Origin: Antennarius striatus
Lineage: Eukaryota; Chordata; Actinopteri; Lophiiformes; Antennariidae
DNA length: 64,000 nt
Reading direction: 5' to 3'
Assembly (NCBI RefSeq): GCF_040054535.1
Contig: NC_090783.1
Coordinates: 7,026,001-7,090,000, forward strand
Every line of letters begins with the position of its first letter. Within the stretch, counting starts at the first letter, position 1. The translations under genes were made by a program, and so were the position numbers. The notes beneath the pieces were generated by a model. It was not told the origin of the DNA. It searched no databases and saw nothing but the letters and a program-made list of their open reading frames with translations. This document shows positions 10,000 through 22,300 of the stretch, one piece after another.

Positions 10000-12900
10000 T
10001 ACCAAGCCAGAAAATGATATACCGGTATTTGAAAAATATCCCAATGATTTATCTTGTACTTGGAGTAACTGTTCAGGCTCAAGAAAGTTTCTGGTTAACC
10101 TCTAATAACATTCCAGAGGGCACCTTATCAGTCAATAACCTTACTACATCACATACTAATCATCAAGCAATTTATGTAAAATTGCAGCTATCTGCATCTA
10201 ATAATAACAGATCTACATACTGGCAATTAAAAATGTAGCCACAAGAGGACACAAGCCAGTGTCTTATTGTGCCAGTCCCCAGTCCGGATAAATACAGAGG
10301 GTTGCGTCAGGAAGGGCATCCGGCGTAAAATGATTCGCATGTTTGATTTTGCCAAATCAAACATGCGAATCAAACCTATGACTTCCATACCAGATCGGTC
10401 GGGGCCCGGGTTAACAATGACCGCCATCAGCGCTGTTGATCTACAGGGTGCCGGTGGAAATTGGACTACAGTTGGTTGAAGAAGGAGAGGAGGAAAGTGT
10501 ATTCGTAGGAAGAGAGAAGAGGAGCGCCAAGAGTATAGGATTGAGAGTAGGGACGTTGAATGTTGGAACTATAACAGGAAAAGGTAGAGAGTTGGTTGAC
10601 ATGATGCAGAGAAGGAAGGTAGACATACTGTGTGTCCAGGAGACCAGGTGGAAAGGTAGCAAGGCTAGAAGTTTAGGAGCAGGGTTCAAGTTGTTCTATC
10701 ATGGTGTAGATGGGAAGAGAAATGGAGTAGGAGTTATCTTGAAGGAGGAGTTTGTTAGGAATGTCCTGGAGGTAAAAAGAGTGTCAGATAGAGTGATGAG
10801 TCTGAAGCTAGAAATCGAAGGTGTGATGCTCAACGTTGTTAGTGGGTATTCTCCACAGGTAGGATGTGAGCTGGAGGAGAAGGAGAAAATTCTGGCTGGA
10901 CTTTGATGAAGTGATGCAGAGCATACCTAGAAGTGAGAGAGTTGTCATTGGTACAGACTTCAATGGACATGTTGGTGCAGGAAACAGAGGTGATGAGGAG
11001 GTGATGGGCAGGTTTGGTACCCAGGAGAGGAACGCAGAAGGACAGTGGTAGTTGACTTTGCAAAAAGGGTGGAAATGGCTATAGTGAATACTAACTTCCA
11101 GAAGAGGCAGGAACATAGGGTGACCTATAAGAGTGGTGGTAGGAGTACACAGGTAGACTACATTTTGTGTAGACGGTGTAATCTGAAGGAGATCAGTGAC
11201 TGCAAAGCAGTGGTAGGCGAGAGTGTAGCCAAACAGCATAGGATGGTGGTGTGTAGGAAGACTCTGGTGGTGAGGAAGATGAAGAGGGAAAAGGCAGAGC
11301 AGAAGACGAAATGGTGGAAGCTGAAAAAGGAAGAGTGTTGCATGACTTTCAGGAAGGAGATAAGACAGGCTCTGGGTGGCCAGGAGGTGCTTCCAGATGA
11401 CTGGAAAACTACAGCTAATTTGATCAGGGAGACAGGTAGGTGAGTACTTGGTGTGTCATCTGGAAGGAAAGTACGGTAAATAAAGAGACTTGGTGGTGGA
11501 ATGAGGAGATACAGGAGTGTATACAGAAAAAGAGGTTAGCTAAGAAGTGGAACACTGAGAGGACTGAGGAGAGTAGACAGGAGTACAGGGAGATGCAGCG
11601 TAAGGTGAAGGTAGAGGTAGCAAAGGCCAAACAAGGGGCTTATGATGACTTGTATGCTAGGTTGGACAGTAAGAGGGAGAGACTGATCTATACAGGTTGG
11701 CAAGACAGAGAGACAGAGAGGGGAAGGACGCGAAGCAGGTTAGGGTGATTAAGGAAGTCTATTGACAGGTGCCAGTGGTGTAATGGGAAGATGGAAAGAG
11801 TACTTTGAAGAGTTGATGAACATGAAAAATGAGAGAGAACAGGAGGTAGAAAAGATTAGCCAGGATGAAGTGAGGAGGGCATTGAAGAGGATGAAGAGTG
11901 GAAAGGCAGTTGGTCCTGATTATATACCTGTAGAGGTATGGAAGTGTCTAGGAGAGGTGGCAGTAGAGTTTCTGACTGGGTTGTTCAACAGGATCTTAGA
12001 TAGTGAGAAGATGCCTGAGGAATGGAGAAGTGGGCTGGTGTCCATTTTTAAGAACAAGGGAGATGTGCAGAGTTGTGGCAACTACAGAGGAATAATCCTG
12101 ATGAGCCATACAATGAAGTTATGGGAGAGAGTAGTGGAAGCTAGACTAAGGGCAGTAGTGAACATTTGTGAGCAGCAGTGTGGTTTCATGCCAAAAAGAG
12201 AACTATAGATGCAGTATTTGCTTTGAGGATGTTGATAGAGAAGTACAGAGAAGGCCAGAGGGAGCTGCATTTTTGTTTTTGTAGATCTGGAGAAAGCTTA
12301 TGACAGGGTGCCCAGAGAGGAACTGTGATATTGTATGAGGAAGTCTGGAGTGGCAGAGAAGTATGTTAGAGTGGTGCAGGACATGTATGAGGACTGTAAG
12401 ACAGTGGTGAGGTGTGCTGTAGGTGTGACAGAGGAGTTCAAGGTGGAGGTGGGACTTCATCAGGGATCAGCTCTGAGCCCCTTCTTGTTCGCTATGGTGA
12501 TGGACAGGCTGACAGACAAGGTTAGACAGGAATCTCCATGGACTATGATGCTTGCAGATGACATTGGGATCTGTAGTGAGAGCAGGGAACAGATGGAGGA
12601 GAAGCTAGAGAGGTGGAGGTTTGTCCTGGAAAGGAGAGGAATGAAGGTTAGCTGCAGTAAGACAGAGTACATGTGTGTGAATGAGAGGGACCCAAGTGGA
12701 AGAGTGAGGTTACAGGGAGACGAGATCAAGAAGGTGGAGGATTTCAAGTACTTAGGGTCAACAGTCCAGAGCAATGGAGAGTGTGGAAAAGAGGTGAAGA
12801 AGCGTGTACAGACAGGATGGAACGGGTGGAGAAAAGTGTCAGGTGTGATGTGTGATAGAAGAGTTTCAGCTAAAATGAAAGGAAAGGTGTACAAAACTGT

Positions 12901-14095
12901 GGTGAGACCAGCGATGTTGTTTGGTCCAGAGACAGTGTCACTGAGGAAAAGACAGGAGACAGAGCTGGAAGTAGCAGAGATGAAGATGCTGAGGTTCTCT
13001 CTGGGAGTGACCAGGATGGATAGGATCAGGAATGAGTACATCAGAGGGACAGCACATGTTAGAGGTTTTGGAGATAAAGTCAGAAGGGGCCAGACTGAGA
13101 TGGTTTGGACATGTCCAGAGGAGAGATAGTGAATATATTGGTAGAATGAGGCTGAGTTTTGAACTTCCAGAGGAAGACCAAAGAGGAGGTTTATAGTGAA
13201 AGAGGACATGAAGGTAGTTGGTGTGAGAGAAGAGGATGCAGAAGACAGGGTTAGATGGAAGCAATTGATTCGCTGTGGCGACCCCTGAAGGGAAAAGCTG
13301 AAAGGAAAAGAAGAAGAAGAAAAATATATTGGCAATTAAATAGTTCCGTTTTAGAACATCTTACAATTAAATCTGTAATTAAACGCTTGATAAAGTCATT
13401 TTGGGGGAAGGGCAATAGAGAAACTTCTTTTTTTGTTTATTGAAAACCTTTTAAATATGAAACAAGCAAATTTTTACGATAATGTGGGGCTAAAATGGCT
13501 AAATAAAAGACATCAGAAGAAGAAAAACTAGTTGCTCAAATCTCTTCAATATATCAGCTACCACCAAAATAGGTATCAGAGGAGGATTAATTATAGCTTA
13601 GATACGTTCAATTGAAACTTGATGACAATTGCCATCAAAAAGCGGAAGGAATTTTCTTAAGGAAAAGATGGATAGAAGAGGGATATCACAACTCCGAGTA
13701 TTGCTTCCTCTTAGAAATGTGCAGATCTAAGGCAAAAGACATCCATCAGCTAAACATTAATGGAACTGTCACTGATGATGCCAAAACCATCTCTCATTTT
13801 TATTGTGAATTTTAGCAAACTATGTAATTCAAATTACAATGCAGATACTGCTGCTTAATTTATTAATTCTGTATATACTTAATTTTGACAGCCCTCTTAC
13901 TGAAGGGGAGGTTATTAAATCCTTTGCTCTTCTTAAAAAAAAAATCCAGACATGGAATGTTTGGTTACAGAATTCTATAAAACTTTTACTGATCTTCTAG
14001 TATCTTTTCTGTTCTAGGTATTCAGAGAGTATTGAAAAGGTTATTCTTCCAGCAAGTATCAGTCAAGGTTTTATTACTCTAATTCCAAAACCTAA
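10000..14095 (+). mobile_element. L1-like LINE relic, interrupted by an RTE insertion
   Basis: Fragments of an L1-type ORF2 flank the RTE insertion. The left part (about 10030-10231) includes 'NHQAIYVKLQLS' and 'STYWQL'. After the insertion the reading resumes with 'NSSVLEHLTIKSVIK' and 'FWGKGNRE', then the linker region with 'EGIFLRKRWIEEG', and the start of the RT domain with 'EFYKTFTDLL' and 'SQGFITLIPKPNK' near 14050-14095. Those last phrases are diagnostic of L1-type reverse transcriptase. Stops and frameshifts are frequent, and the RT catalytic core is missing because the copy ends at a TNAAGGTCA repeat. It is a dead 3'-truncated relic. Confidence 0.75.
10232..13329 (+). mobile_element. 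RTE-clade LINE, nearly full length, inactivated
   Basis: A non-LTR element of about 3.1 kb flanked by an 11-bp target duplication, TGGCAATTAAA, at 10221-10231 and 13330-13340. The 5' leader (10233-10430) is followed by an apurinic-type endonuclease with 'GTLNVGTITGKG' and 'ILCVQETRWKG' (10530-10660). The reverse transcriptase has 'KSGKAVGPDYIPVEVWK' (11900-11950), 'GLHQGSALSPFLFA' and the catalytic 'LADD' (near 12550), then a C-terminal domain with 'FKYLGSTVQ'. The tail is GAA-rich. The ORF is broken by several frameshifts (near 10906, 11045, 11443, 11748, 12208 and 13129). The segment encoding the FDLEKAYD-type RT motif survives near 12280-12310. Shorter relatives lie at 7567-7938 and 59548-59890. 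Confidence 0.88.
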
Positions 14096-14180
14096 CAAGG
14101 CAGTCAGAGACTGCAACTTCCCGTGACTTACCCTGACCTACTTTCAGGGTAGGTCAGGGTACCCTGAAAGTAGTACTTGG
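14096..14180. repeat. TNAAGGTCA repeat family, copy C fragment, with perfect hairpin
   Basis: It starts with the family's 'aaggcagtcagagactgcaac' block. CTACTTTCAGGGTA at 14138-14151 and its exact complement at 14160-14173 form a 14-bp stem with an 8-base loop. Confidence 0.6.
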
Positions 14181-14245
14181 CTAATGCTAATTGCTACAAA
14201 TGTCAATTACTACTTGTTAAAATTTGTATTGAACAAAGCATTTGC

Positions 14246-14322
<77 letters not shown>

Positions 14323-14345
14323 TGATAATGATAATAATAATAACA

Positions 14346-14376
<31 letters not shown>

Positions 14377-14565
14377 TAATAGTAGTTATAACAACAACAA
14401 CAATAATAATAATAAGAATAATAAGAATAAGAATAAGAATAAGAATAAGAATAAGAATAAGAATAAGAATAAGAATAAGATTAAGAATAAGAACAATAAT
14501 AATGATAATAATAACAATAACAATAATAATAGTAATAATAATGATAATAATGCATATTGCAATGT
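14246..14565 (+). repeat. Compound microsatellite (TAA)n and (AAGAAT)n
   Basis: A long (TAA)n run from 14246 grades into (GAT/AAT) variants, then an (AAGAAT)n block at about 14413-14480, and back to TAA-type repeats. The open frames across it (poly-Asn, poly-Ile) are artefacts. Confidence 0.95.
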
Positions 14566-16439
14566 CGATTCTAATGATTAGAAGTAAATGTTACAACAAA
14601 ATATATTCTCCCAGTCATGTATGAGCCACTTCTCCAAATGACCCGCAGCGTTTCGCGTGAACTACTGCAGTTCAGACTGAGGATGGCGCACCAAACCAAA
14701 GGATTGTGCTGGGAACCCTCAAAGGTCACCACGGGTCAGAGCCCAGCGCTTAACAACACACGCTGCCACAAGCAGCACTCAGTGAGTTCACACAGGCTGC
14801 TGCTGCTTCACACCGAGCTGCTGCCACAAACTAGGCTGGAGGTTTGTTCACATTCTCCCGTTTAGTGGTGGCAGCAGAGTACAAACAAAAAGAGAAGTCA
14901 CCTATGTCTGTATTTAAACAGCAGAATCAGGATGCAGTCCATGGCCATATTCTTAAATTATCTGCATTTTGTTAGTGCGAGAGAGTGTATGAGACAGGTC
15001 ACGTGACTCATTGCACTCGGTAATTTCTACTTGCAGTGGATCATGATTATTTGCAGGTGAATATTTCTGTAATTTGTGCTGCAGGACAAATGGCATCTTA
15101 TGACAAGCAAAACTGATTACCTGGTTTTTTGTTTGTTGGTTTTTGACATACAGGTACCTGGTGACCTGAAGACGTATCAGTATGAACAGTTTATGAAAGA
15201 GCAGATATAAGTCAAAGGGAGTAATGAGTAAAAAAAAATAATTAAAAAAACTTACTGTAAATATATGATCCTTATCGCGGTTTTAATTAATAAGTGTTAG
15301 TGAAGCCTAATCTCTAATATTTCGTGTTCCAACATACTATCACGGAAGTGATGTCGTCGTTTTTAAACTTCTATATGATTTAGAATTTATCAGTTTTATC
15401 AATTACATATTGTATTACATCAATTAGGTCTTTTTTAAAGGTCAGCCTATTTTAGTACAGAGCAACGACTTATTAATTCTGTCATATACTGTATATTAGT
15501 GCGTATTAATAACAATCTGATCAATGCAAAGAAGAGCTGCGTAGAAGCAATAAATACAGTAATGCAAACACTAATATTTTTACATTTGTGCAAAGATTAT
15601 GAATATTTCTATCTCCAGCGGAGATATAATGTAATTTATATTTCGGTGTACATATCAGGAACGGCGTGGCTACAATTTTTTAAACCAATGCAGTAACCGT
15701 ACCATTTTACGAAACGTGCGCGTTTACGCTTTGACAAATGTTTAAATCATGTAGCCCATAAACATTGACAAAAAGTTTTGGTTTAAAAACATGACCATTT
15801 AACATAATATTTTATGTCCCGATTACAACTTTCACGTCACATTATCGTACAATAAGTTTTGACGCATCGCTGAGCCTCAATGTAACACGACACAAAGTCG
15901 TTCAACAAAAAAAAGAAAAGTATTTAATTCAGTTATTTGAAGGAAGAAAAATCAACAAAACAAAAGTCTCTCCATATTTCAAAAGACAAACACATAAAAG
16001 ATGTTAAAACTTCACAGTCAAGTAATTGGATTTTATGCCCCCGTCCAGCTCGCTTGCGCTTTTCTCTCCATGGTGCTCTAAAAACTCTCCAAACGCCTCA
16101 TGTGTCTTGTGAGCTTTTCTTTCGTGATCTCCGCTGCTTTTTATTCTTCGACATCACTCACAGGATCAAATATATCCAAGCACGGAGAAAGTTTCGAGAT
16201 TAAAACGCTGTCAGTGAAAAAAACAAAACAAAACAGTCGAAGCAAACTGTTTTGGCGCATGAGAGCCGTCTGAATCTGTGAGGAGCGCACACAATAAACC
16301 TGTTGTTAACCTTGCTGTGAAAATATGTTTGAAGAAAACAGCCAATTGTTGTATGAAATGTATTCAAGTATAAAATAATGCCCTTTGTCTGAGGGGAAAA
16401 ACTTGAGCAATGTGAGGGTACAAAAGTCCCCTGTGGCAT
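14566..16439. other. Intergenic DNA, no gene recognised
   Basis: Mostly AT-rich. Several short frames are open but show no family resemblance. It may include distal helt control elements, which cannot be told without cross-species alignment. Confidence 0.4.
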
Positions 16440-17644
16440 TTACTAGCATCCTTTGTGCAGTTGCGCTTTGGCGTCTCCACTTGGCGCATTACCCAGGCCC
16501 CTTTAAACGCGATTGTTTCTTTCTTTCTAATGACATTTACCGGATCAAAACATGCTGTTAATTCGATCAGAAAGCTTCACCCTTCATAACAATGGCAGTA
16601 TAATTTCTCTCAAAGTTTGTTAAGTTGACCGAAATTAGGCAAATGAATAGGGGTCTCCAGGCTACCCATCTTGCAGGTGACGGGGAATAATGCGCGTTCA
16701 CACCAGCTGCATTCTTCTTTATTTCTCCCTTTCTTTCACAGCATTATTAAAATTTAGGCCAATGAAACTATTCATTCCACTGAATAGACATTTTCTTATA
16801 GGATAATAGGATACAAATTGAGCCTCTCCAAAGAGCCTCCAGTGGTGGGTAACCCTCGTGTGCCAGAGGCTGCTGGAGACGCTGGCCCTGACGCAGACGA
16901 CGCTCGTGTGCCAGGGCTAATCACACACCTGCCGAGGACTCCAACAAAATAAAGAATGTAAACAAAAAGCTTGCCATCTCTCATAAAAGATGGACGTGTC
17001 ACCAAGTCGTGTGAGAAACGCCGGGAACAAACGGGGGGACTCCGTCTCCAAAAGATCTCCCTTGAACTTGGCGGAACAGCCTATTAAAGGCTTACTTAAT
17101 TACTCTAATGATACTGGACAGGCCTTAAAACTCTGGCCGGGCTTGGATGAGAGTTAAAATCGCTTGCTGGGATTTGTAAACAGGCGATCGTGTGAGAAAC
17201 GCGAGCTGGAAGAATGGAGGTTTCTTTTTTCGCCGGCTTTGTTTTCAGTGCGCACAGCGCGCCTCGCGGGATCAGGCGATCCCAACGCTCACTTCTTATT
17301 TCCCGCCTGCGTAGTTACTATGCAAATAATATTCCGAAAGTAATCACGTGTCTCTTAAACAGCCACGTGGATTAACAAAGCAGGTTTGCCCCCCTGCTAG
17401 CCCATGGCTTTAGATTTTTGCGATTTCTTTAACTGATCCTAAATGCACACATTTACCCATTGCATGGCTCTAATCCCATGGAATAATTTACAACATGAAT
17501 ACCAGAGTCTCTTGGATGATCCCAATATAAGGACCAGATTTCCTCTCATATCCCATTCTGCCTCACCTCCAACCAGAGCAACACATCGCTTCAAATTCCA
17601 GCTGAACCGTTTTCTTTTTCACCGAATAGGACAGAAAGTAATCG
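16440..17644 (+). promoter_or_regulatory. helt upstream region, candidate control DNA
   Basis: This segment is richer in CpG and in homeodomain-type TAAT cores than the surrounding DNA, for example around 17095-17112. It carries an exact POU octamer ATGCAAAT at 17320-17327 and two CACGTG E-boxes at 17345-17350 and 17364-17369. A TATAAG box at 17526-17531 would place transcription start near 17555, giving a 5' leader of about 90 bases before the helt ATG. bHLH-Orange proteins of this group bind E-boxes, so negative autoregulation is possible. That is inference. Confidence 0.4.
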
Positions 17645-19302
17645 ATGGCATCCAAACTGAAAGACAGGAAGGTACGGACTCTTACGCACTGGAATAACAA
17701 GGAATAATCAATTTTTACATCTTTATTTTTCTTCTTTTTTTGAAGTTTTGTATCTCATTACTTATACTGAATATTATGGAACTACAACTTGGAGGTAGTT
17801 TGATGATTGTGGAAGACAAATCTCTTGCCCACCATCTCTGTGGCAAGCACTGCAGAATAACTGCGCTGCACTATTAATCAAATATAAAAATATATGACAT
17901 AAAGAGAACTTTTTTGAAACTGTAATCTAAATATTATGTTTCAAAACATTTCTAGTATGTTATAGTTGGTAAATGATATTTCAGAATTTTTCAGACAGGC
18001 CACAGTATTAAAAAAAATTGCCCGGAGCGCAGATGCCCACCGCGCGCTCTGGACCAGTTCAGCGCGCTGCGCGCAAAACTCTTAGGGTCGATCGCATGAA
18101 CAACTTTCTCACGTGTCGTTTGTTTTTAGACAATTTAAACCTCTATTAAAGGTTCAGCATTGTATAGAATCATTTTATGCTCATTTTTTCTCTACCTTTG
18201 CTTCCACAGAAAACTCCCATCTCTCATAAAGTCATTGAAAAACGAAGGAGGGACCGCATCAACCGATGTCTCAACGAGTTAGGAAAAACTGTACCAATGG
18301 CCCTGGCAAAACAGGTACGGTTTAATTCGCAATATATTGTGTCATATATATTTAATAAATACTAAGGTTTTTATGTAACAATAAACGCTTATTTGTGTTT
18401 ATTATATAAAAACATAAAAAATAATATTGTTAACAAATATTTGCGTGTAAACAATTTATAAGGATGGATTTATTGATATTTTGCTAGAACTCTGGAAAAT
18501 TGGAGAAAGCTGAAATTTTGGAAATGACAGTTCAATACCTGCGAGCGCTCCACTCAGCAGATTTTCCCCGTGGGAGAGAAAAGGGTGAGCAACAGTTCAG
18601 AGTTTTGGCACATTACGCATTCAAAAGACATATTTCTCCTCACACGTCGTATGACACTTTCACTACTGGTGATTAGGTATAAGTGTTGGTCATTTAGTTT
18701 TTAGTTGAACATCGTCATTATGCAATTCCAGCTTTACGCGCATGACCACAAACATGGTGCGCCAGTTTTTTGATATGATTTGGTCTCGGCAGAGTTGTGA
18801 TAGCTGCTTATTTTGATTCATTCCAGGTGAACTGTTGGCTGAGTTTGCAAACTATTTCCACTACGGATATCACGAATGTATGAAGAACCTGGTGCACTAC
18901 CTCACCACAGAGGACCGGGCTGAAACCAAAGACATAAAATACGCACGGATCCTCGCCTTCTTACAGTCCAAGTCCCGTGCGGTGACTGAGCCTGTGTTCG
19001 GTTCCGTCGGCACGATTCCAGAACCATGTGACTACCTCAGCCAGCTCCACTCCTCCCCGGAACACCAAAGCCACAGTCCATCTGACACAGTATACCAGCA
19101 GAGCCCACCGGGGCATTTCTCGTGGCACAGTTCGGCCCGCAGCCAGAGCATGTCGTACCCAACGGTGCCTCTCTCTGCGCACACACAGCAGCACGGAGGA
19201 TACTTGTCACCGGTGCAGGGACTCGATCACCACTATTTCAACTTCATCGGTCACACACACCCAAACACGTTTAGTTTGCACAGCGCGCAACACGCAATAT
19301 AA
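17645..19302 (+). CDS. helt: Helt bHLH-Orange transcriptional repressor
   Basis: Four exons give a 234-residue protein: 17645-17671, 18210-18314, 18488-18584 and 18827-19302, all with GT/AG borders and phases 0, 0 and 1. Exon 1 encodes only MASKLKDRK, which matches the Helt start and fixes the initiation codon. The bHLH spans about residues 14-70, with basic stretch 'VIEKRRRDRINRCL' and helix 2 'KLEKAEILEMTVQYLR'. The Orange domain follows (about 81-115, 'FANYFHYGYHECMKNLVHYL'). There is no C-terminal WRPW, as expected for Helt; at the basic-region position where Hes proteins carry proline, this protein has Lys16. Family knowledge: Helt is a nuclear E-box-binding repressor needed for GABAergic neuron fate in the midbrain. 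It sits alone, upstream of slc25a4 as in mammals. Confidence 0.96.
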
Positions 19303-19345
19303 TAGAATTGTTTTTATTTTTATTTATATATTTGTGAATCATAAA

Positions 19346-19351
19346 AATAAA
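19346..19351 (+). terminator. helt: Polyadenylation signal of helt
   Basis: AATAAA lies 44 bases after the helt stop codon, followed by a TG-rich stretch ('catgttgtaaataatg'). The 3' untranslated region would be very short. Confidence 0.7.
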
Positions 19352-22300
19352 CTTTCTACATGTTGTAAATAATGATTTCTGTCTAAAAGTTTTGTCATCA
19401 CTTGAGTTCCGTCTAAACGTTACTTTCCTAATGCATACATCTATAGACCAGCAAATAAGGGTAGTTCTACTATACCCTCTGTGTTAATTGAAGTCCTCAG
19501 AGAAACATCTCAATATGCAGCTTTGAGGGGGAAAAAATAAATATTCAATTATTTAGGATTTAGTCCTAAAAATTCTAATTAATAATGTGTCGAGGATATA
19601 AAGTGTGAATGTGCTGAAATCTGGCCCAAATCTCCAAAAGGATTACTAATTTCAATGTACAACTATATTCCACCCAATAAATAGGTTGTCCATCAACTTA
19701 TTTATTGGGTGGTGTGCAGGTTCCATGACAGGTGGGTGCAAGGAGCATCACATGAGCCCAATTTCTCCTGCACCACCCGCTCTCGACTTAAGCAAAGCAG
19801 CAGTTAACAAAACCATTAATGCACCAAACATTCCCCCTTCTTTAAAATTCAAATCTGTCACTGAATACAAAACCCTGTTTGGACCTAAGATAAAACAATG
19901 GTCAATTCCATATAGACATCAGTGAAAGTGCACAATTTCATTCATTCATTCTTTCCTTCAGGGGAAAATCAAAATAAAGTAATAATAATAATAATAATAA
20001 TAATAAAATTAAATTACAAATAATTAAAAAAAATTGATCGAAAAATAAGTCATTTTTTGTGTAAAAATCAGTATTTCTCCAGTATAAAGCTTGAATGAAG
20101 TATTGTGAAGGATGAGGGAATATCATAAACAGACAGGGAAATAAAGTTTACACTGGTTTATTTCTTTCTTGAAACACAGAATGTAGTATTATGTTCAGTC
20201 TGACAGATCTAGGACCCGTTAAGCCTGTTAAACCTTTCCTCCTTTTTTAAGTGACAGCCATATTGGGAACAGTTCCTGATACCTTTCATAGAATAAGAAG
20301 GTCTTCAGATGAAAAGGGAGTTGCTTTTTGTGAAACATGAGTCTGTAATACGTGAACCACAAAGTTACAATAAATGCATTAAAATGCTTCAAGGCACCTT
20401 CTGTTCTTCTTTATGTAAGATGTATAGTGTTGGATTGGAAAAAGAGAAGTTTCAAAAAGAGAGGGGAGGAGGGGGCTCCTTGTGGTGTTCCTCACCAAGG
20501 AGAACCATTGTGGCGCATCTGAAAGGAGAACAATCTCTCCGTTCTTGTGTTTTATCCTTGAGTGATTGCTAAGAAAAATAATCAGCACCATGAAATCAAA
20601 GTTTCTCTGAGTGGAGTTCAAGAAAACATCTTTTCTTCAAACTTTCCTTGATAAGGTGCAGCTGAACGCATCCCTCTGATTCTCCAGTGTCATCTAAGGA
20701 AAATACACCTCTACATTTGAAAGAAAATAAGGTGTCTTATGTAGACGGGCCTGTTTAGGAAGATATGATGGATGGAAGAATGCTGTCCTGGCAGATGAGC
20801 TGATGACACATGCATGGATGAACCCATATTAATCCCCCGTTGGATAAACCAACATTGCCATCGGTTGACTGAAAAGACAAGCACAAACAGCACAGATGGA
20901 ATGAATGAAAAACAATGTCCGTACGGATGGAAACAGCGATGGAGACAGTATGATGAAAGAAAAACAGATTTAAAGGAATACTTAGATCTCTACAGGCCCC
21001 ATTGGTTTAAATCCTGACTTTCTTGAGGAGAAAAGACACAATCTCAGCCCAATGATAAAGATTTAGCTGCTGAAACTCATATGAATAATAATAAATTGTT
21101 CATGGATAAATAAAGGAAGGACTTCAAACCATTCTTTGTTATGTAACCTGAGCCACATTGGTAAAGCTTCAATGTGGGAATATTTGTCTTTCAGTCTGTC
21201 CAATCTTTAAAAATATTATCAATCACAGTTACAAGTCAGCGAACATCAAGAAACAGAGACTGTCAGAAGTAAATGAATGGATGAATGAATGAAGGAATAA
21301 ATGAATGATGGTGATGTTAAGATGTCATTGTTAACTGAAACCAAAAAAAAAGAAAGTTGTACTTTTGTTTTATTGATCAAAATACGTTTTCTTTGTTTCC
21401 TTCTCTTAGTATCACAATATAAAAATACAAGTAAAAGCTCTAACTTAAAATACAAAAATATCAGAAGTAAAAAAAGCAAAAACAAATGTGAAATACCTTT
21501 GTTAAAAATGAACCTTTTCAATGATTTTTTATCCCAATATAATTACATTATATGTTTAATTGTTGTTATCTCATCTCCTCTCACATTAGCTCATGTCATT
21601 ATATTGCATCTTATGAAATTGATTTATTGGAAGAACTACTTTCAAACTTTCTGGGGAAGACTGTATCGTTCTCTTATAACTGGGAAAATTAGTATTTTGG
21701 ACACAGAAAACCATCGGTACACTGTCATATCAATTGTTAAAAGCTTAAAAATAAAATATCATCAGGTTCCCCAGACATACATTTATGATAATTTCTCAAA
21801 TAATAAGATGATGTTTTGATGACCCCCCCCCTCTCTCCAATTTTCATTTTTAAGAGACAGATTTTCACATGACACAATACTTGAAACAATTTATCTATCC
21901 AAAACAGATTCAAATTCTTACCCATCTATCTCTAGTGATTGTCCCTCATGAAATGTTAACAATGTTTTATCGGAATCATTTGCTGAAGAAATCGTTTGAT
22001 GAGATGAAGATTTTTAACTTCGACAAAAATCACAAAAAAACCCACCACAACAGTCACAACCCATGAAGAGACTTTGATTCATTTTAAGAACTTTGTGGGA
22101 AATATGGTTATTAATTTATTTATCTGGCCCTGTGATAAACAAGGTGAACCCAGCCTTCGCCCTTTGTCAGGCTCCAGAGAATAAATATTAAATAAATAAA
22201 TAAAGTAATCCCTGACCCAGATTTGAAGAAAGATGCATGAATGAATGATGCTGATTGTTGTCCATTTGTAAAATATGAAAGACATCATGTGGATTTTGTT

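Noticed and set aside
12460-13335. 291-codon open frame on the minus strand
   Set aside because: It lies antisense to the RTE reverse transcriptase. The Ser/Leu-rich translation reflects the purine-rich sense strand and has no family resemblance.
14177-14624. Poly-Asn and poly-Ile open frames
   Set aside because: They are translations of a TAA-type microsatellite.
21301-21819. 172-codon open frame
   Set aside because: The composition follows AT-rich DNA (Lys, Ile, Asn, Phe). No motif or supporting splice sites were found.
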